Part shown: piece by piece, positions 41,506 to 49,387 of the stretch
Position numbering within the stretch: the first letter of the stretch is position 1
How the letters are laid out: every line of letters begins with the position of its first letter
From: a virus
DNA: 64,000 nucleotides
Virus record (IMG/VR): IMGVR_UViG_3300035034_000707
Span: 21,130-85,129 of that record
Reading direction: 5' to 3' (one strand)
The notes under the pieces: model-generated
Seen by the model: only the letters and a program-made list of their open reading frames with translations
What the model was told of the DNA's origin: nothing
Databases searched by the model: none
Made by a program: the position numbers and the translations under genes

Positions 41506-41778
41506 ATGTTCATAGTAAACGCACAAGAGGGTCAGTCCATTCTGGTTGGGGACCGTATCATCCGCCCGGTGTCCGTGCTACGTCCGGGCGTTGTCTCATT
41601 AGAAATAGAAGGGGAACCCGGAACCATCCTAATTGGATGGGACCGAAAGCTGGCGATATTCCCAGAGGTTCTGGTAACAGTCAGCCGCACGGCGGGCTTT
41701 TCTCAACGGATCAAGTTTCTGTTCGATGCGCCGAAGTCTATCCGCATCCGGGAACTGCCCTATGACCCACCCGAATGA
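41506..41778 (+). CDS. CsrA-like RNA-binding protein with an insertion
   Basis: 90 residues. MFIVNAQEGQSILVGDRIIRPVSV matches the CsrA N-terminus (MLILTRRVGE..IGD.I...V). After about 30 extra residues, VTVSRTAGFSQRIKFLFDAPKSIRIRELPY matches the rest of CsrA (VRIGVNAPKEVSVHREEIY), including the arginine used for RNA contact. CsrA dimers bind GGA motifs at ribosome binding sites. Host-derived csrA genes are known in marine phages. The insertion between strand 1-2 and the remainder is unusual. Start chosen by homology, no strong ribosome binding site. Confidence 0.6.
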   Translation: MFIVNAQEGQSILVGDRIIRPVSVLRPGVVSLEIEGEPGTILIGWDRKLAIFPEVLVTVSRTAGFSQRIKFLFDAPKSIRIRELPYDPPE

Positions 41779-42136
41779 ATTCACGGTATCAGAGGCGGCG
41801 GTAAGGCAAGCCCGCAGTTATGGCTTCTGGGTCGATACAGCGGCCCGGGTAAGGGGTCTAGCCTCACAAGCGGCCCCGACTACCCATATGGCCGGAAACG
41901 CCACCTACGGGCCATTTGTGCTACTCATACAGGATAGGCATATCGCTTCGGTTACGATGATAGGACCGCAGCAGATTGATCATCGCCCGGTTTCAGAGTG
42001 CAAACTATGCCGGGGTCTGATGGCCTACCCATTCGTTACGATCATAGACGGCAAGGAAGGGGTCGCCCAACGGCCCTGCCCCCGCGCGTTTGATAACGCC
42101 CAACCACTCTGCGATATGAAAGGCAATAAACCATGA
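41762..42136 (+). CDS. Hypothetical protein with a short cysteine motif
   Basis: 124 residues from ATG 41762, overlapping the CsrA-like gene by 17 bp. SECKLCRGLMAYPFVTIIDGKEGVAQRPCPRAF (about 78-110) contains CxxC and a further CPR, which could bind a metal. Hydrophobic strands precede it. No family recognised. Coupled to the phosphatase-like gene by a 4-bp overlap. Confidence 0.62.
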   Translation: MTHPNEFTVSEAAVRQARSYGFWVDTAARVRGLASQAAPTTHMAGNATYGPFVLLIQDRHIASVTMIGPQQIDHRPVSECKLCRGLMAYPFVTIIDGKEGVAQRPCPRAFDNAQPLCDMKGNKP

Positions 42137-42669
42137 TAAAAGCTGTCCCCATCCCTCTCGAAAATGGTCTGACAGGCTGGCTACATGCTGGCCCCACGAA
42201 AGACCTCCCACCCGGATACATGCTCATTCGGTGTGCGGAAGAAATCCCGGTCGCGGAAGAGTACATCGCCTATGACCTAGGTGTCAGAGACTTCGCCACC
42301 TTCGAAGAGGAAAATCTGGATGCCGCCCTGCCGGGAATTATTGAGGACCTTGAAGTTGGACGCCCGCTCTATGTTGGCTGTATGGGCGGAACCGGACGAA
42401 CAGGGACGCTGCTGGCCTTGCTGGTCGCACAGCACCCGGCCTTCACCGGGGGCCGGGCAATCGACTATATCCGGCAGGTTTACAAGCCCGGCGCGATTGA
42501 GACAAAAGATCAGGAAAAGCAAGTCAGGACCTATGTGCGGATCGACTCACGCTATGGGGCTGGTCTGAACAAATCCCCCTATCCTGAAATTACAGAGGGT
42601 AATGCCACGCGGCCTCACACTGAACAGGGCTGGGTGCGCCGCCTCTTTTCACGCATATGGGCTGAGTAA
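42133..42669 (+). CDS. Tyrosine/dual-specificity phosphatase-like protein 1
   Basis: 178 residues. GRPLYVGCMGGTGRTGTLLALLV near 76-98 is the C-x5-R-(S/T)-G signature loop of cysteine phosphatases. The usual His before the Cys is Gly. An acidic loop (YDLGVRDFATFEEENLD) precedes, which could carry the general acid. The protein is a little longer than the minimal fold, with a basic C-terminus. A paralogue lies two genes downstream. Substrate is unknown. Confidence 0.72.
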   Translation: MIKAVPIPLENGLTGWLHAGPTKDLPPGYMLIRCAEEIPVAEEYIAYDLGVRDFATFEEENLDAALPGIIEDLEVGRPLYVGCMGGTGRTGTLLALLVAQHPAFTGGRAIDYIRQVYKPGAIETKDQEKQVRTYVRIDSRYGAGLNKSPYPEITEGNATRPHTEQGWVRRLFSRIWAE

Positions 42670-42674
42670 CCGGG

Positions 42675-42703
42675 TTGACAAACGGGGTAGACGCCCTTAG
42701 AAT
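42675..42703 (+). promoter_or_regulatory. Promoter
   Basis: TTGACA at 42675, AAC, 17-bp spacer, TAGAAT at 42698; then ACACCATAAGCC and TTGGAGG. Confidence 0.8.
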
Positions 42704-42735
42704 GGGAGAACACCATAAGCCCCTTGGAGGATACA

Positions 42736-43689
42736 ATGATTACCCTAGATTATTTCAAGACCCACCCGCTCAGGGTCGCCAAATCGCAGGCTGATGTTAC
42801 TATTGGAAGTCTTCTGACTGCTGAAAAAGCCACTATCCTAGAGCCTGCCATGCACCCGTCTATGGGGGCCTATATCCACTACGGCGGCGTTGAACTGGCG
42901 GATATGCTTACGATCACCAAACCGGACCTTAGCGCTTCGGAAAGAGCAGACTTGGCTAAATACTGGTACGGTTCCTGCGGGGCCGTCACGAAGCAGCTTA
43001 TGTTCTACGTCTGGCGAATTGTTTCCAAGGAACTCCGGCACGGCAATTCAGCCAAATGCCACAAAGCCTTTTCCTCAGGCACCTTCGACCCAGACGCTGT
43101 TGCGTTATGCACCGCGATATCATCCCAGCCCGGGAACTATATGGATCATGTTGCCAAATACCCTCATATAACCGCCCTAGCCTATATTGAAGCAGTCGAA
43201 CAAAACTACCGGCATGGGGGCTGGGCTGGCGCGTTCGGTGGTAAGAAATGGGCCGATATTGCACTTGTCCTACTGTGGTATCTGAAAGGCGATATCAGCG
43301 CAATGTTGGCGGCGGACCGGGCATGGTCCCTCGTGCACAACACCGGTCCGATATTCAATAAAGGGTTCTATTTCACGCTTCATGATGGGAACCTTCAAGC
43401 CCTCCTGAACGCTCAGGCCGCTTCATCAGTTTTCACCATGGCGGATAAGGTTGAAGCCCTCTATTCGCATCAGGTGCTGGACCAGTTCAAGGAATTTAAG
43501 CACCGCGCCCTCGCGGCTATCCAGAAGGTCAAACCTGAGTATCAAGCCGGTGACGGCGGCGGGGTCCATGCGGATGGCTCGAAAGCCTCAGAGGCCTCGG
43601 CTACTACCACGGAAAACGGGGCTAAGATCACAGCCCACCCCTTTGGGGTCTACACGATAAACACCACTAATGAGCGAAAGGAAGCGTAA
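42736..43689 (+). CDS. Hypothetical protein
   Basis: 317 residues from ATG 42736, preceded by TTGGAGGATACA. Mostly helical with many aromatic residues; no catalytic motif recognised. The last 50 residues are a Gly/Ala/Thr-rich linker and tail (GDGGGVHADGSKASEASATTTE). It overlaps the second phosphatase-like gene by 1 bp. Placement between two phosphatase-like genes may be significant. Confidence 0.7.
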   Translation: MITLDYFKTHPLRVAKSQADVTIGSLLTAEKATILEPAMHPSMGAYIHYGGVELADMLTITKPDLSASERADLAKYWYGSCGAVTKQLMFYVWRIVSKELRHGNSAKCHKAFSSGTFDPDAVALCTAISSQPGNYMDHVAKYPHITALAYIEAVEQNYRHGGWAGAFGGKKWADIALVLLWYLKGDISAMLAADRAWSLVHNTGPIFNKGFYFTLHDGNLQALLNAQAASSVFTMADKVEALYSHQVLDQFKEFKHRALAAIQKVKPEYQAGDGGGVHADGSKASEASATTTENGAKITAHPFGVYTINTTNERKEA

Positions 43690-44285
43690 TGTCAGGACAT
43701 AAGGGTATGGGTTTTATCGACTTCTCAGACATGGACGATTTAGACCTTGGCTACTCCAGCAAGGGGAAGGGGCAGAGGGTTTTTATCCCGCAGGGGAAGC
43801 GGTGTCACGAGACGCACCCGGACCTCCCTATTGGCATCGGAACGCTTATCGGGGGTAACTGCCGGAACCACGACCGGCATAAGGATGTAGCCCTCTACGT
43901 CGCTCTGGATTATTCGATGGAGCACCCGAAATTTTTACCGGAAATGTCTATCACGGACGCCCCCCGCTGCGTATATTACCCGATTGAGAACATGAAAATA
44001 CCCCGGCACGCAGACAACTTTGCGGAACTGGTTAAGCTGATCCGGCGCTATCTAGACCTTGGGCAGCGGGTTCATGTTGGGTGCATCGGCGGACATGGCC
44101 GCACGGGGCTGGTAATTGCCGCCGTCGCCTCACATTACTTCGAAGGGGATTGCATCGCTTGGACGCGGAATAACTATTGCGACCGGGCCATTGAAAGCAA
44201 AGCGCAGGAAAACTTCCTCGTGGTTCACTACGGGGCCACCAAGCCTCCACAAAAGTATGTCAATACGGTTGACAAACGCAAATAA
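43689..44285 (+). CDS. Tyrosine/dual-specificity phosphatase-like protein 2
   Basis: 198 residues. GQRVHVGCIGGHGRTGLVIAAVA near 118-140 has the C-x5-R-T-G loop, again with Gly in place of the His before Cys. The segment CVYYPIENMKIPRHADNFAELVKLIRRYL precedes it, as in phage dual-specificity phosphatases. Together with the gene at 42133 this gives two related phosphatase-like enzymes three genes apart. The promoter of the next gene overlaps its last codons. Confidence 0.74.
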   Translation: MSGHKGMGFIDFSDMDDLDLGYSSKGKGQRVFIPQGKRCHETHPDLPIGIGTLIGGNCRNHDRHKDVALYVALDYSMEHPKFLPEMSITDAPRCVYYPIENMKIPRHADNFAELVKLIRRYLDLGQRVHVGCIGGHGRTGLVIAAVASHYFEGDCIAWTRNNYCDRAIESKAQENFLVVHYGATKPPQKYVNTVDKRK

Positions 44286-44297
44286 GGGGAATAGGGT
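44269..44297 (+). promoter_or_regulatory. Promoter
   Basis: TTGACA at 44269, AAC, 17-bp spacer, TAGGGT at 44292; then TACACCACACCC and TTGGAGA before ATG 44328. Confidence 0.82.
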
Positions 44298-44327
44298 GTA
44301 GGTACACCACACCCTTGGAGAACCACA

Positions 44328-45104
44328 ATGGCCGTCAAATTTAAGAACGCACCCGACGCGGGGGAACCCGACACAACCAAGACATTTGCTTTCCTGCAAG
44401 AAAAGGTTCGAACCGCCTTCGGCCTGCCGGATGAAGTTGAAATACACACCAGCCTAACCCGAACCTCGCTGCACTGTAACGGGGTCAGGGTTGACCTGCC
44501 CTTCGGAATTCCCGATATCAAAGGGGGTAATTCACTTCGTATGCACCTAGCGCGCAAGACCCTCGTGCAGTTAACCCACTCTGCTGGTATTGATTATGCG
44601 GCCCTTCCGAAGTATTCGCCAGAGTCAGAGGCGCTAGGCGGTGTCCCTATCCCGGCGCAGTCAGACGACCCAGATACCATGACGGATGATCAATGGGTTG
44701 TTCACGTCGCAAGCCAGCTATTCCCCGGCACGATCCATCTTCATAAAGCTAGCGACCTCTACCAGCCAGTCCTTGGCACGTCTTCTGGTTCCATATACAA
44801 AACATGCTTTATCGGACCACACCTCAAGATCGCGGCCCGGCTCAAAAAGGAGTCTGTCAGCTTCCGAGCCACGACCAACCATAACACCGCGCCAGAAGGG
44901 GACCTAGCTGATATCCTGAAACGGTTGGGGCTAGCGTCCTCGGGCGAAGATCGTATGACCGGACATGCCGCTATGACAGGCCCCTATACCGATGAATATG
45001 CTTTTGAGTATCGGGCATTGTTCGGGGCCTATTACGCCGCGCTCAAGCCTTGGATCACCAGCAATTTTCCGGCTATCGGAAAACTATCAGAGGGGGTCAA
45101 GTGA
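44328..45104 (+). CDS. Hypothetical protein upstream of DNA polymerase
   Basis: 258 residues beginning MAVKFKNAPDAGEPDTTK, another of the MA(I/V)K N-termini. Mixed alpha/beta composition with no motif I can place. Its stop overlaps the GTG start of the polymerase gene, so the two are co-translated and may function together, for example as a polymerase accessory factor. That role is only inferred from position. Confidence 0.7.
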   Translation: MAVKFKNAPDAGEPDTTKTFAFLQEKVRTAFGLPDEVEIHTSLTRTSLHCNGVRVDLPFGIPDIKGGNSLRMHLARKTLVQLTHSAGIDYAALPKYSPESEALGGVPIPAQSDDPDTMTDDQWVVHVASQLFPGTIHLHKASDLYQPVLGTSSGSIYKTCFIGPHLKIAARLKKESVSFRATTNHNTAPEGDLADILKRLGLASSGEDRMTGHAAMTGPYTDEYAFEYRALFGAYYAALKPWITSNFPAIGKLSEGVK

Positions 45105-48100
45105 GACTTATAGTCTGTGATGGCGACCCCGCCGATGTAAACACCGCCCTCGGACAGCTTAATGCTCCGGGGGCGTCCGTGCTTCTCAACCCCCAATGGC
45201 TGGTCCCGGACCCTACTGAGCCGTTATGGATTGCCTGCGGGGCGTCAGCCGTCAAGATGATACAGGCGGCGGGATGGATACCCAAGAAGGGGGGCGTAGA
45301 GGCCAACCGGGGTAAGCTGTATCAGGGCGTTCACCCAGACGGGTGGACCTCCCCTATCAATGTCGGGGTATCCTACGCGCCCCAGATCATGCACATGGAG
45401 TATGAGAAATTCGTCATGTTCCAAGCAGACATTGGCATCTATCGCCGGTTCGAACAGACTGGCTCCATGGAACCCCAGCTAGGGCACTACACCTATGCTA
45501 CCAGCCTGTCCGGGGTAGTGGCCTACCTCAAGGCGCAATATGCCGTCACGGGCGCTCCTGTTGACCTCTCGCTGGACCTAGAGACTGAGGGGCTGGACCC
45601 CTTTGCCCTCGACAAGCAAATCGTGACCATTCAAGCCTCGGCCAAGGAGGGTATCTCGGACGTGGTTTATACGCTCAACGTGGACAAGGGCGTGGTCTCA
45701 AAGGTGATCGAAGAACTCAACTGGATAGCCGAACAGCCGTGGATCAAACTTATTGGCGCGAACCTCAAGTATGACCTCCTATGGCTTCGGGTGAAATGGA
45801 ACGTCAACCTTGTCGAACGGTTTATCTTCGATACCTGTAACGGGGGCTCACTATGCCAAGAGAACAGACCGAACACCCTAAACCTCCACACGAAAATCTA
45901 TTCCTCAGACCTTGGGGGCTATGATGATGCCTTCGGGCGCAAGTATGGCAAAGGCAAGATGGGGTCAGTCCCAAAGGAGGACCTCCTACCCTACGCGGGG
46001 GGAGACACCGATGCCTGTCTTCGCAACTACCGCCATATCAGGAAGGACCTGCTGGCGGATAACCTTACTCCGAGTGGAAAACCAAGCCGCAACTCGCTGG
46101 CTTCGGTCTATCTGAACATCGTACACCCAACGCTCAAAGCCCTCCATAAAATGGAATACACGGGTGTCTATCTGGACATGGATAAATTCCATGAATTTGG
46201 CGCAGACCTAGAGGGTCGCATGGTGGAAAGCATGGCGCGTGCCGCCTCGGTGTTACCCAAGTCCCTGATCCAAAAGTACGGGGGCCTGAATTCCGCCGGG
46301 GGTGCTCCGCTTTCCAAGGCCAACATGATCGCTGAATTCCTTTTCTCGCCTACTGGCCTAAACCTCAAACCGACCATGACGACTGCGATCACGGGGAAGC
46401 CATCGACCGCAGAACAGCACCTTGCGCAATTCAAGGACCACCCTGACGCTGGGCCAGTGTTGGAACGATATCTTGACTACAAGTCGGTGTCCAAGATGCA
46501 CGGAACCTACTACGAAGGGTTCTTGAAACACGTCAGATCAGACGGGCGCTGGCACCCCAGCTATATCATACACAAGCAGGGGTCCGGGAAGAGCAACGAA
46601 CAGGCAGCGGCGGGCACTGTTTGCGTAACTGCGGATACTCTATTTACGACGAACCGGGGGGTGATACCTTACTCTGACCTCAAGATTGGGGACCGCGTAA
46701 TAACTCACACTGGAGCAGTAAAGCCCATCATGGGTTTGGTAGATAACGGCCACCGACCCATCGTTCGCCTTACTACACAAGCTGGCAATGTGCTTGAGTG
46801 CACGCATAACCATAAGGTAATGACTCTGGATGGCTGGGTGCCAGCCGGGTCCCTTAAACTAGGGGATATAATTGTCATTCTAACTGGGGCGGAAATCTGG
46901 AAGCCCGTTGTAGACTGGCCCTTAGAGGTTTCTTCTTGGGGGCGCGTAAAGTCTCACACAGGGGCTATCCTGACTCCCCAACCCAAAGGTAAATGGGGCC
47001 ACCTAAAAGTTTCGCAATGCAGGGATAAAGCGTGGGTCAGGGGGCCGAATTACAGAGACTTATCTATTCACAGGCTGGTAGCCACCGCGTTTGTTCCAAA
47101 CCCCAAGGGCTTACCAGAAGTAAGACACAGAAATGGTCTGGCATGGGATAACCGACCAGACAACCTTTTGTGGGGAACACCCGCAGACAATCGGGAAGAC
47201 ATGCGAAACCATGGAACGGGGCTTGGAACAAAATCTAACCAAAAACTCACACAAGATGAGGTAGCTACCATTCGTGCGTCTAAAGACACGAGTGTTAATC
47301 TGGCATTAATCTACGGTGTTTCGCGGCGGCTTGTCTCAGGCATCCGCTCAGGGGAGAAAAGGCCGCTGCTTCGACCCCCACCTAGGGTGCAGTTTACAAC
47401 GTCCCCTATTACCGCTTTGGACCTTAGTGAGGCCAAGACCTTTGGAGCAGAAGTTAAGGATGATCACAGCCATGTAACCGGGGGGGTAGTTACACACAAC
47501 ACTGGCCGAGGTAGTGCGACTGCACCCGCGTTTCAATGTGTCACCGGTGACGCAGAGATTATGACACGGAATGGGATTGTTCGGGCCGATAGCATTGTAA
47601 ACCCTCTCATTCCTGACGATAGCCGGAACCCCTTCCGGGCGCATGTTATGGACATAGCCGGGTCTGAGGGGTTTCGTCCTACCAGTAATGTATTCAGGTC
47701 ATGGCGGGCCGGGCTGCTCAAGGTAACAACGCATTGCGGGAATGATCTTACGTGCACTCCCGAACACCCGTTTATGACGAATTGTGGCTGGGTTAAAGCC
47801 AAAGACCTCACGGTAGACCATCACCTATCCGTCCCAAGCAGGGTATCGCGCGCGACTTCTCCGACATGGGCTACTAAAAGGGTTGCGGAACTGCTGGGAT
47901 GTATCGCGGCCTGCGCGTCTATTACGACTTCGGAAGATGTCATTTTCATAGAGGTTCCCAATGAGTATGCAGGTTTCGTTGAGGCTCCCCTACAACTGAT
48001 TATGGGGAAGTGGGTTTACCTAAACCGCACAGAAACCACAACGGTATTCCACTTTAGAATTGAAGACGCGCTATCGCTTGAAGCAAAGGGGTTTATGGTA

Positions 48101-49387
48101 GCCCTCCCAGAAGCCAGCGGCGGGGTATTTCCCCCAGAACTCAGAGGCACTACTGCCGTCTATGACTACCTTCGGGGCTTCTTTCTTGCCGGGGCTAGGT
48201 TCACTGACAACAAGGGGACCTCTATTAGACTTCCCCGCATCTATGTCGAAGTCAAGAAATGGGAATTGGTATCTGTCCTGATACGGGAAACCTTACTGGA
48301 GGGTATGATACCCCCCAGCATTAGATTTAGTCGTGGACGGTATCTGGTTTGGTGGCAGGGGACGAGCGCGGGGCATATGGCTAAAGCGGCTGGTATACCT
48401 AGGCCACTATGGAGGACGAAACAAAAGAACGACCGGCTCCGCACCCAATATGCGGCGTTGAAAGTTAGCCGGATAGAACCGGCCAAGGCTGGCTGGGTAT
48501 ACGACTTCACGGTGCCCTCTACTCACGACTTCTATGCAAACGGCATGTTGGTTCATAACACGGTCCCGAAACACTCCTATTGGGGGGGCCGCATCCGAGA
48601 ATGTATCGTCGCTCCACCGGGGCATGTAATCCTTGCCCGGGACTATTCGCAGGGGGAACTCAAGGTTGCGGCCTGCTGGGCGGGCGAAAGCAAGATGATC
48701 CAAGCCTACAAGGCCGGGGTAGACCTCCACACCCTGACTGCGGCTACTGTCACCGGAATGTCCTATGAAGAGGCGATGTACCTAAAAAAGGTAGACTATG
48801 ACGCCTATGCCATACTACGTCAGAACGGCAAGGCGGGTAACTTTGGGCTGCTCTACGGTATGAGCGCCTATGGCTTTATGATGTATGCTGCCGCCGTCTA
48901 TGGCGTTCATTTGACTATCGAAGAGGCAGAACACATGAGGGATGCCTACTTTAACCTGTATCCGGGTTTGCTGGACTGGCACGCTAAACAGATCGCAGAA
49001 GCCCAAGTAACGGGTATGGTCCGCTCCCCCCTCGGTCGCCTTCGCCGTCTTCCCCTGATAAACAGCCCCATCAAGAGTGTCCGCAAAGGCGCAAACAATC
49101 AGGCGATCAACTCCCCTATTCAGGGAACGCTTGGAGACATGATGTGGATGTCTATGGGTATCATTGAAAAAGAACGCCCATCCCTGCTAACTCCATTTGC
49201 TCAGGTTCACGATCAGGGGCTATGGTATGTTCCAGAAGACGATGTGGACGAAGCCCTGCAATACTCAGGCCATGTGATGGAAGGCCTACCTTTCGAAGAG
49301 AAGTTTGGATGGTCACCAGAATTGACGTTTAACACGGACGCTGAAATAGGCTATGACTTGTTCAACTTGAAAAAGGTGGCATCCTAA
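45101..49387 (+). CDS. Family A DNA polymerase containing two inteins
   Basis: 1428 residues before splicing and 794 after. GTG 45101 is preferred over an upstream ATG at 45050 because of GAGGGGG directly before it and the tight overlap with the previous stop. Residues about 156-340 are the 3'-5' exonuclease (LSLDLETEGLDP, GANLKYDLLWL, GGDTDACLRNY). Polymerase motifs: TGRGSATAPAFQ split by the inteins, motif A ILARDYSQGELKV near 1177, motif B RQNGKAGNFGLLYGM near 1240, motif C QVHDQGLWYVP near 1368. Motif C has HDQ where most relatives have HDE. No 5'-nuclease domain. Confidence 0.9.
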   Translation: MRLIVCDGDPADVNTALGQLNAPGASVLLNPQWLVPDPTEPLWIACGASAVKMIQAAGWIPKKGGVEANRGKLYQGVHPDGWTSPINVGVSYAPQIMHMEYEKFVMFQADIGIYRRFEQTGSMEPQLGHYTYATSLSGVVAYLKAQYAVTGAPVDLSLDLETEGLDPFALDKQIVTIQASAKEGISDVVYTLNVDKGVVSKVIEELNWIAEQPWIKLIGANLKYDLLWLRVKWNVNLVERFIFDTCNGGSLCQENRPNTLNLHTKIYSSDLGGYDDAFGRKYGKGKMGSVPKEDLLPYAGGDTDACLRNYRHIRKDLLADNLTPSGKPSRNSLASVYLNIVHPTLKALHKMEYTGVYLDMDKFHEFGADLEGRMVESMARAASVLPKSLIQKYGGLNSAGGAPLSKANMIAEFLFSPTGLNLKPTMTTAITGKPSTAEQHLAQFKDHPDAGPVLERYLDYKSVSKMHGTYYEGFLKHVRSDGRWHPSYIIHKQGSGKSNEQAAAGTVCVTADTLFTTNRGVIPYSDLKIGDRVITHTGAVKPIMGLVDNGHRPIVRLTTQAGNVLECTHNHKVMTLDGWVPAGSLKLGDIIVILTGAEIWKPVVDWPLEVSSWGRVKSHTGAILTPQPKGKWGHLKVSQCRDKAWVRGPNYRDLSIHRLVATAFVPNPKGLPEVRHRNGLAWDNRPDNLLWGTPADNREDMRNHGTGLGTKSNQKLTQDEVATIRASKDTSVNLALIYGVSRRLVSGIRSGEKRPLLRPPPRVQFTTSPITALDLSEAKTFGAEVKDDHSHVTGGVVTHNTGRGSATAPAFQCVTGDAEIMTRNGIVRADSIVNPLIPDDSRNPFRAHVMDIAGSEGFRPTSNVFRSWRAGLLKVTTHCGNDLTCTPEHPFMTNCGWVKAKDLTVDHHLSVPSRVSRATSPTWATKRVAELLGCIAACASITTSEDVIFIEVPNEYAGFVEAPLQLIMGKWVYLNRTETTTVFHFRIEDALSLEAKGFMVALPEASGGVFPPELRGTTAVYDYLRGFFLAGARFTDNKGTSIRLPRIYVEVKKWELVSVLIRETLLEGMIPPSIRFSRGRYLVWWQGTSAGHMAKAAGIPRPLWRTKQKNDRLRTQYAALKVSRIEPAKAGWVYDFTVPSTHDFYANGMLVHNTVPKHSYWGGRIRECIVAPPGHVILARDYSQGELKVAACWAGESKMIQAYKAGVDLHTLTAATVTGMSYEEAMYLKKVDYDAYAILRQNGKAGNFGLLYGMSAYGFMMYAAAVYGVHLTIEEAEHMRDAYFNLYPGLLDWHAKQIAEAQVTGMVRSPLGRLRRLPLINSPIKSVRKGANNQAINSPIQGTLGDMMWMSMGIIEKERPSLLTPFAQVHDQGLWYVPEDDVDEALQYSGHVMEGLPFEEKFGWSPELTFNTDAEIGYDLFNLKKVAS
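46622..47500 (+). mobile_element. Intein 1 with HNH homing endonuclease
   Basis: Residues 508-800 of the polymerase (293 aa). Block A is CVTADTLFTTNRGVIPYSDL, block B is GNVLECTHNHKVMT, and the C-terminus is SHVTGGVVTHN followed by Thr. Between them are a NUMOD4-like segment (WKPVVDWPLEVSSWGRVKS), an HNH core (HRLVATAFVP, VRHRNGLAWDNRPDNLLWG) and a helix-turn-helix tail (LTQDEVATIRAS...LIYGVSRRLVSGI). All motifs look intact. The splice junctions are V|C and N|T. Confidence 0.88.
47537..48559 (+). mobile_element. Intein 2 with degenerate LAGLIDADG-like region
   Basis: Residues 813-1153 (341 aa), 12 extein residues after intein 1. Block A is CVTGDAEIMTRNGIV, block B GNDLTCTPEHPFMT, and the C-terminal blocks are VYDFTVPSTHDFYANGMLVHN followed by Thr. 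In the middle, ELLGCIAACAS and LRGFFLAGARF sit where two LAGLIDADG helices would be. The acidic residues are replaced, so the endonuclease is probably dead while splicing motifs remain. Confidence 0.82.
47742..47757 (+). repeat. Dispersed 16-bp palindromic element (inside intein 2)
   Basis: ATGATCTTACGTGCAC, matching the recA-start copy except for the first base. It encodes the block B region of the intein. Confidence 0.55.

Noticed and set aside
41496-41765. ORF starting with GTG just upstream of the CsrA-like start
   Set aside because: Different frame with no family resemblance; the 41506 frame has CsrA strands at both ends.
43612-43632. GCTAAGATCACAG near the end of the 42736 gene as another 16-bp element
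   Set aside because: One half-site matches well, but the opposite half reads CGGGG instead of GTGnnC.
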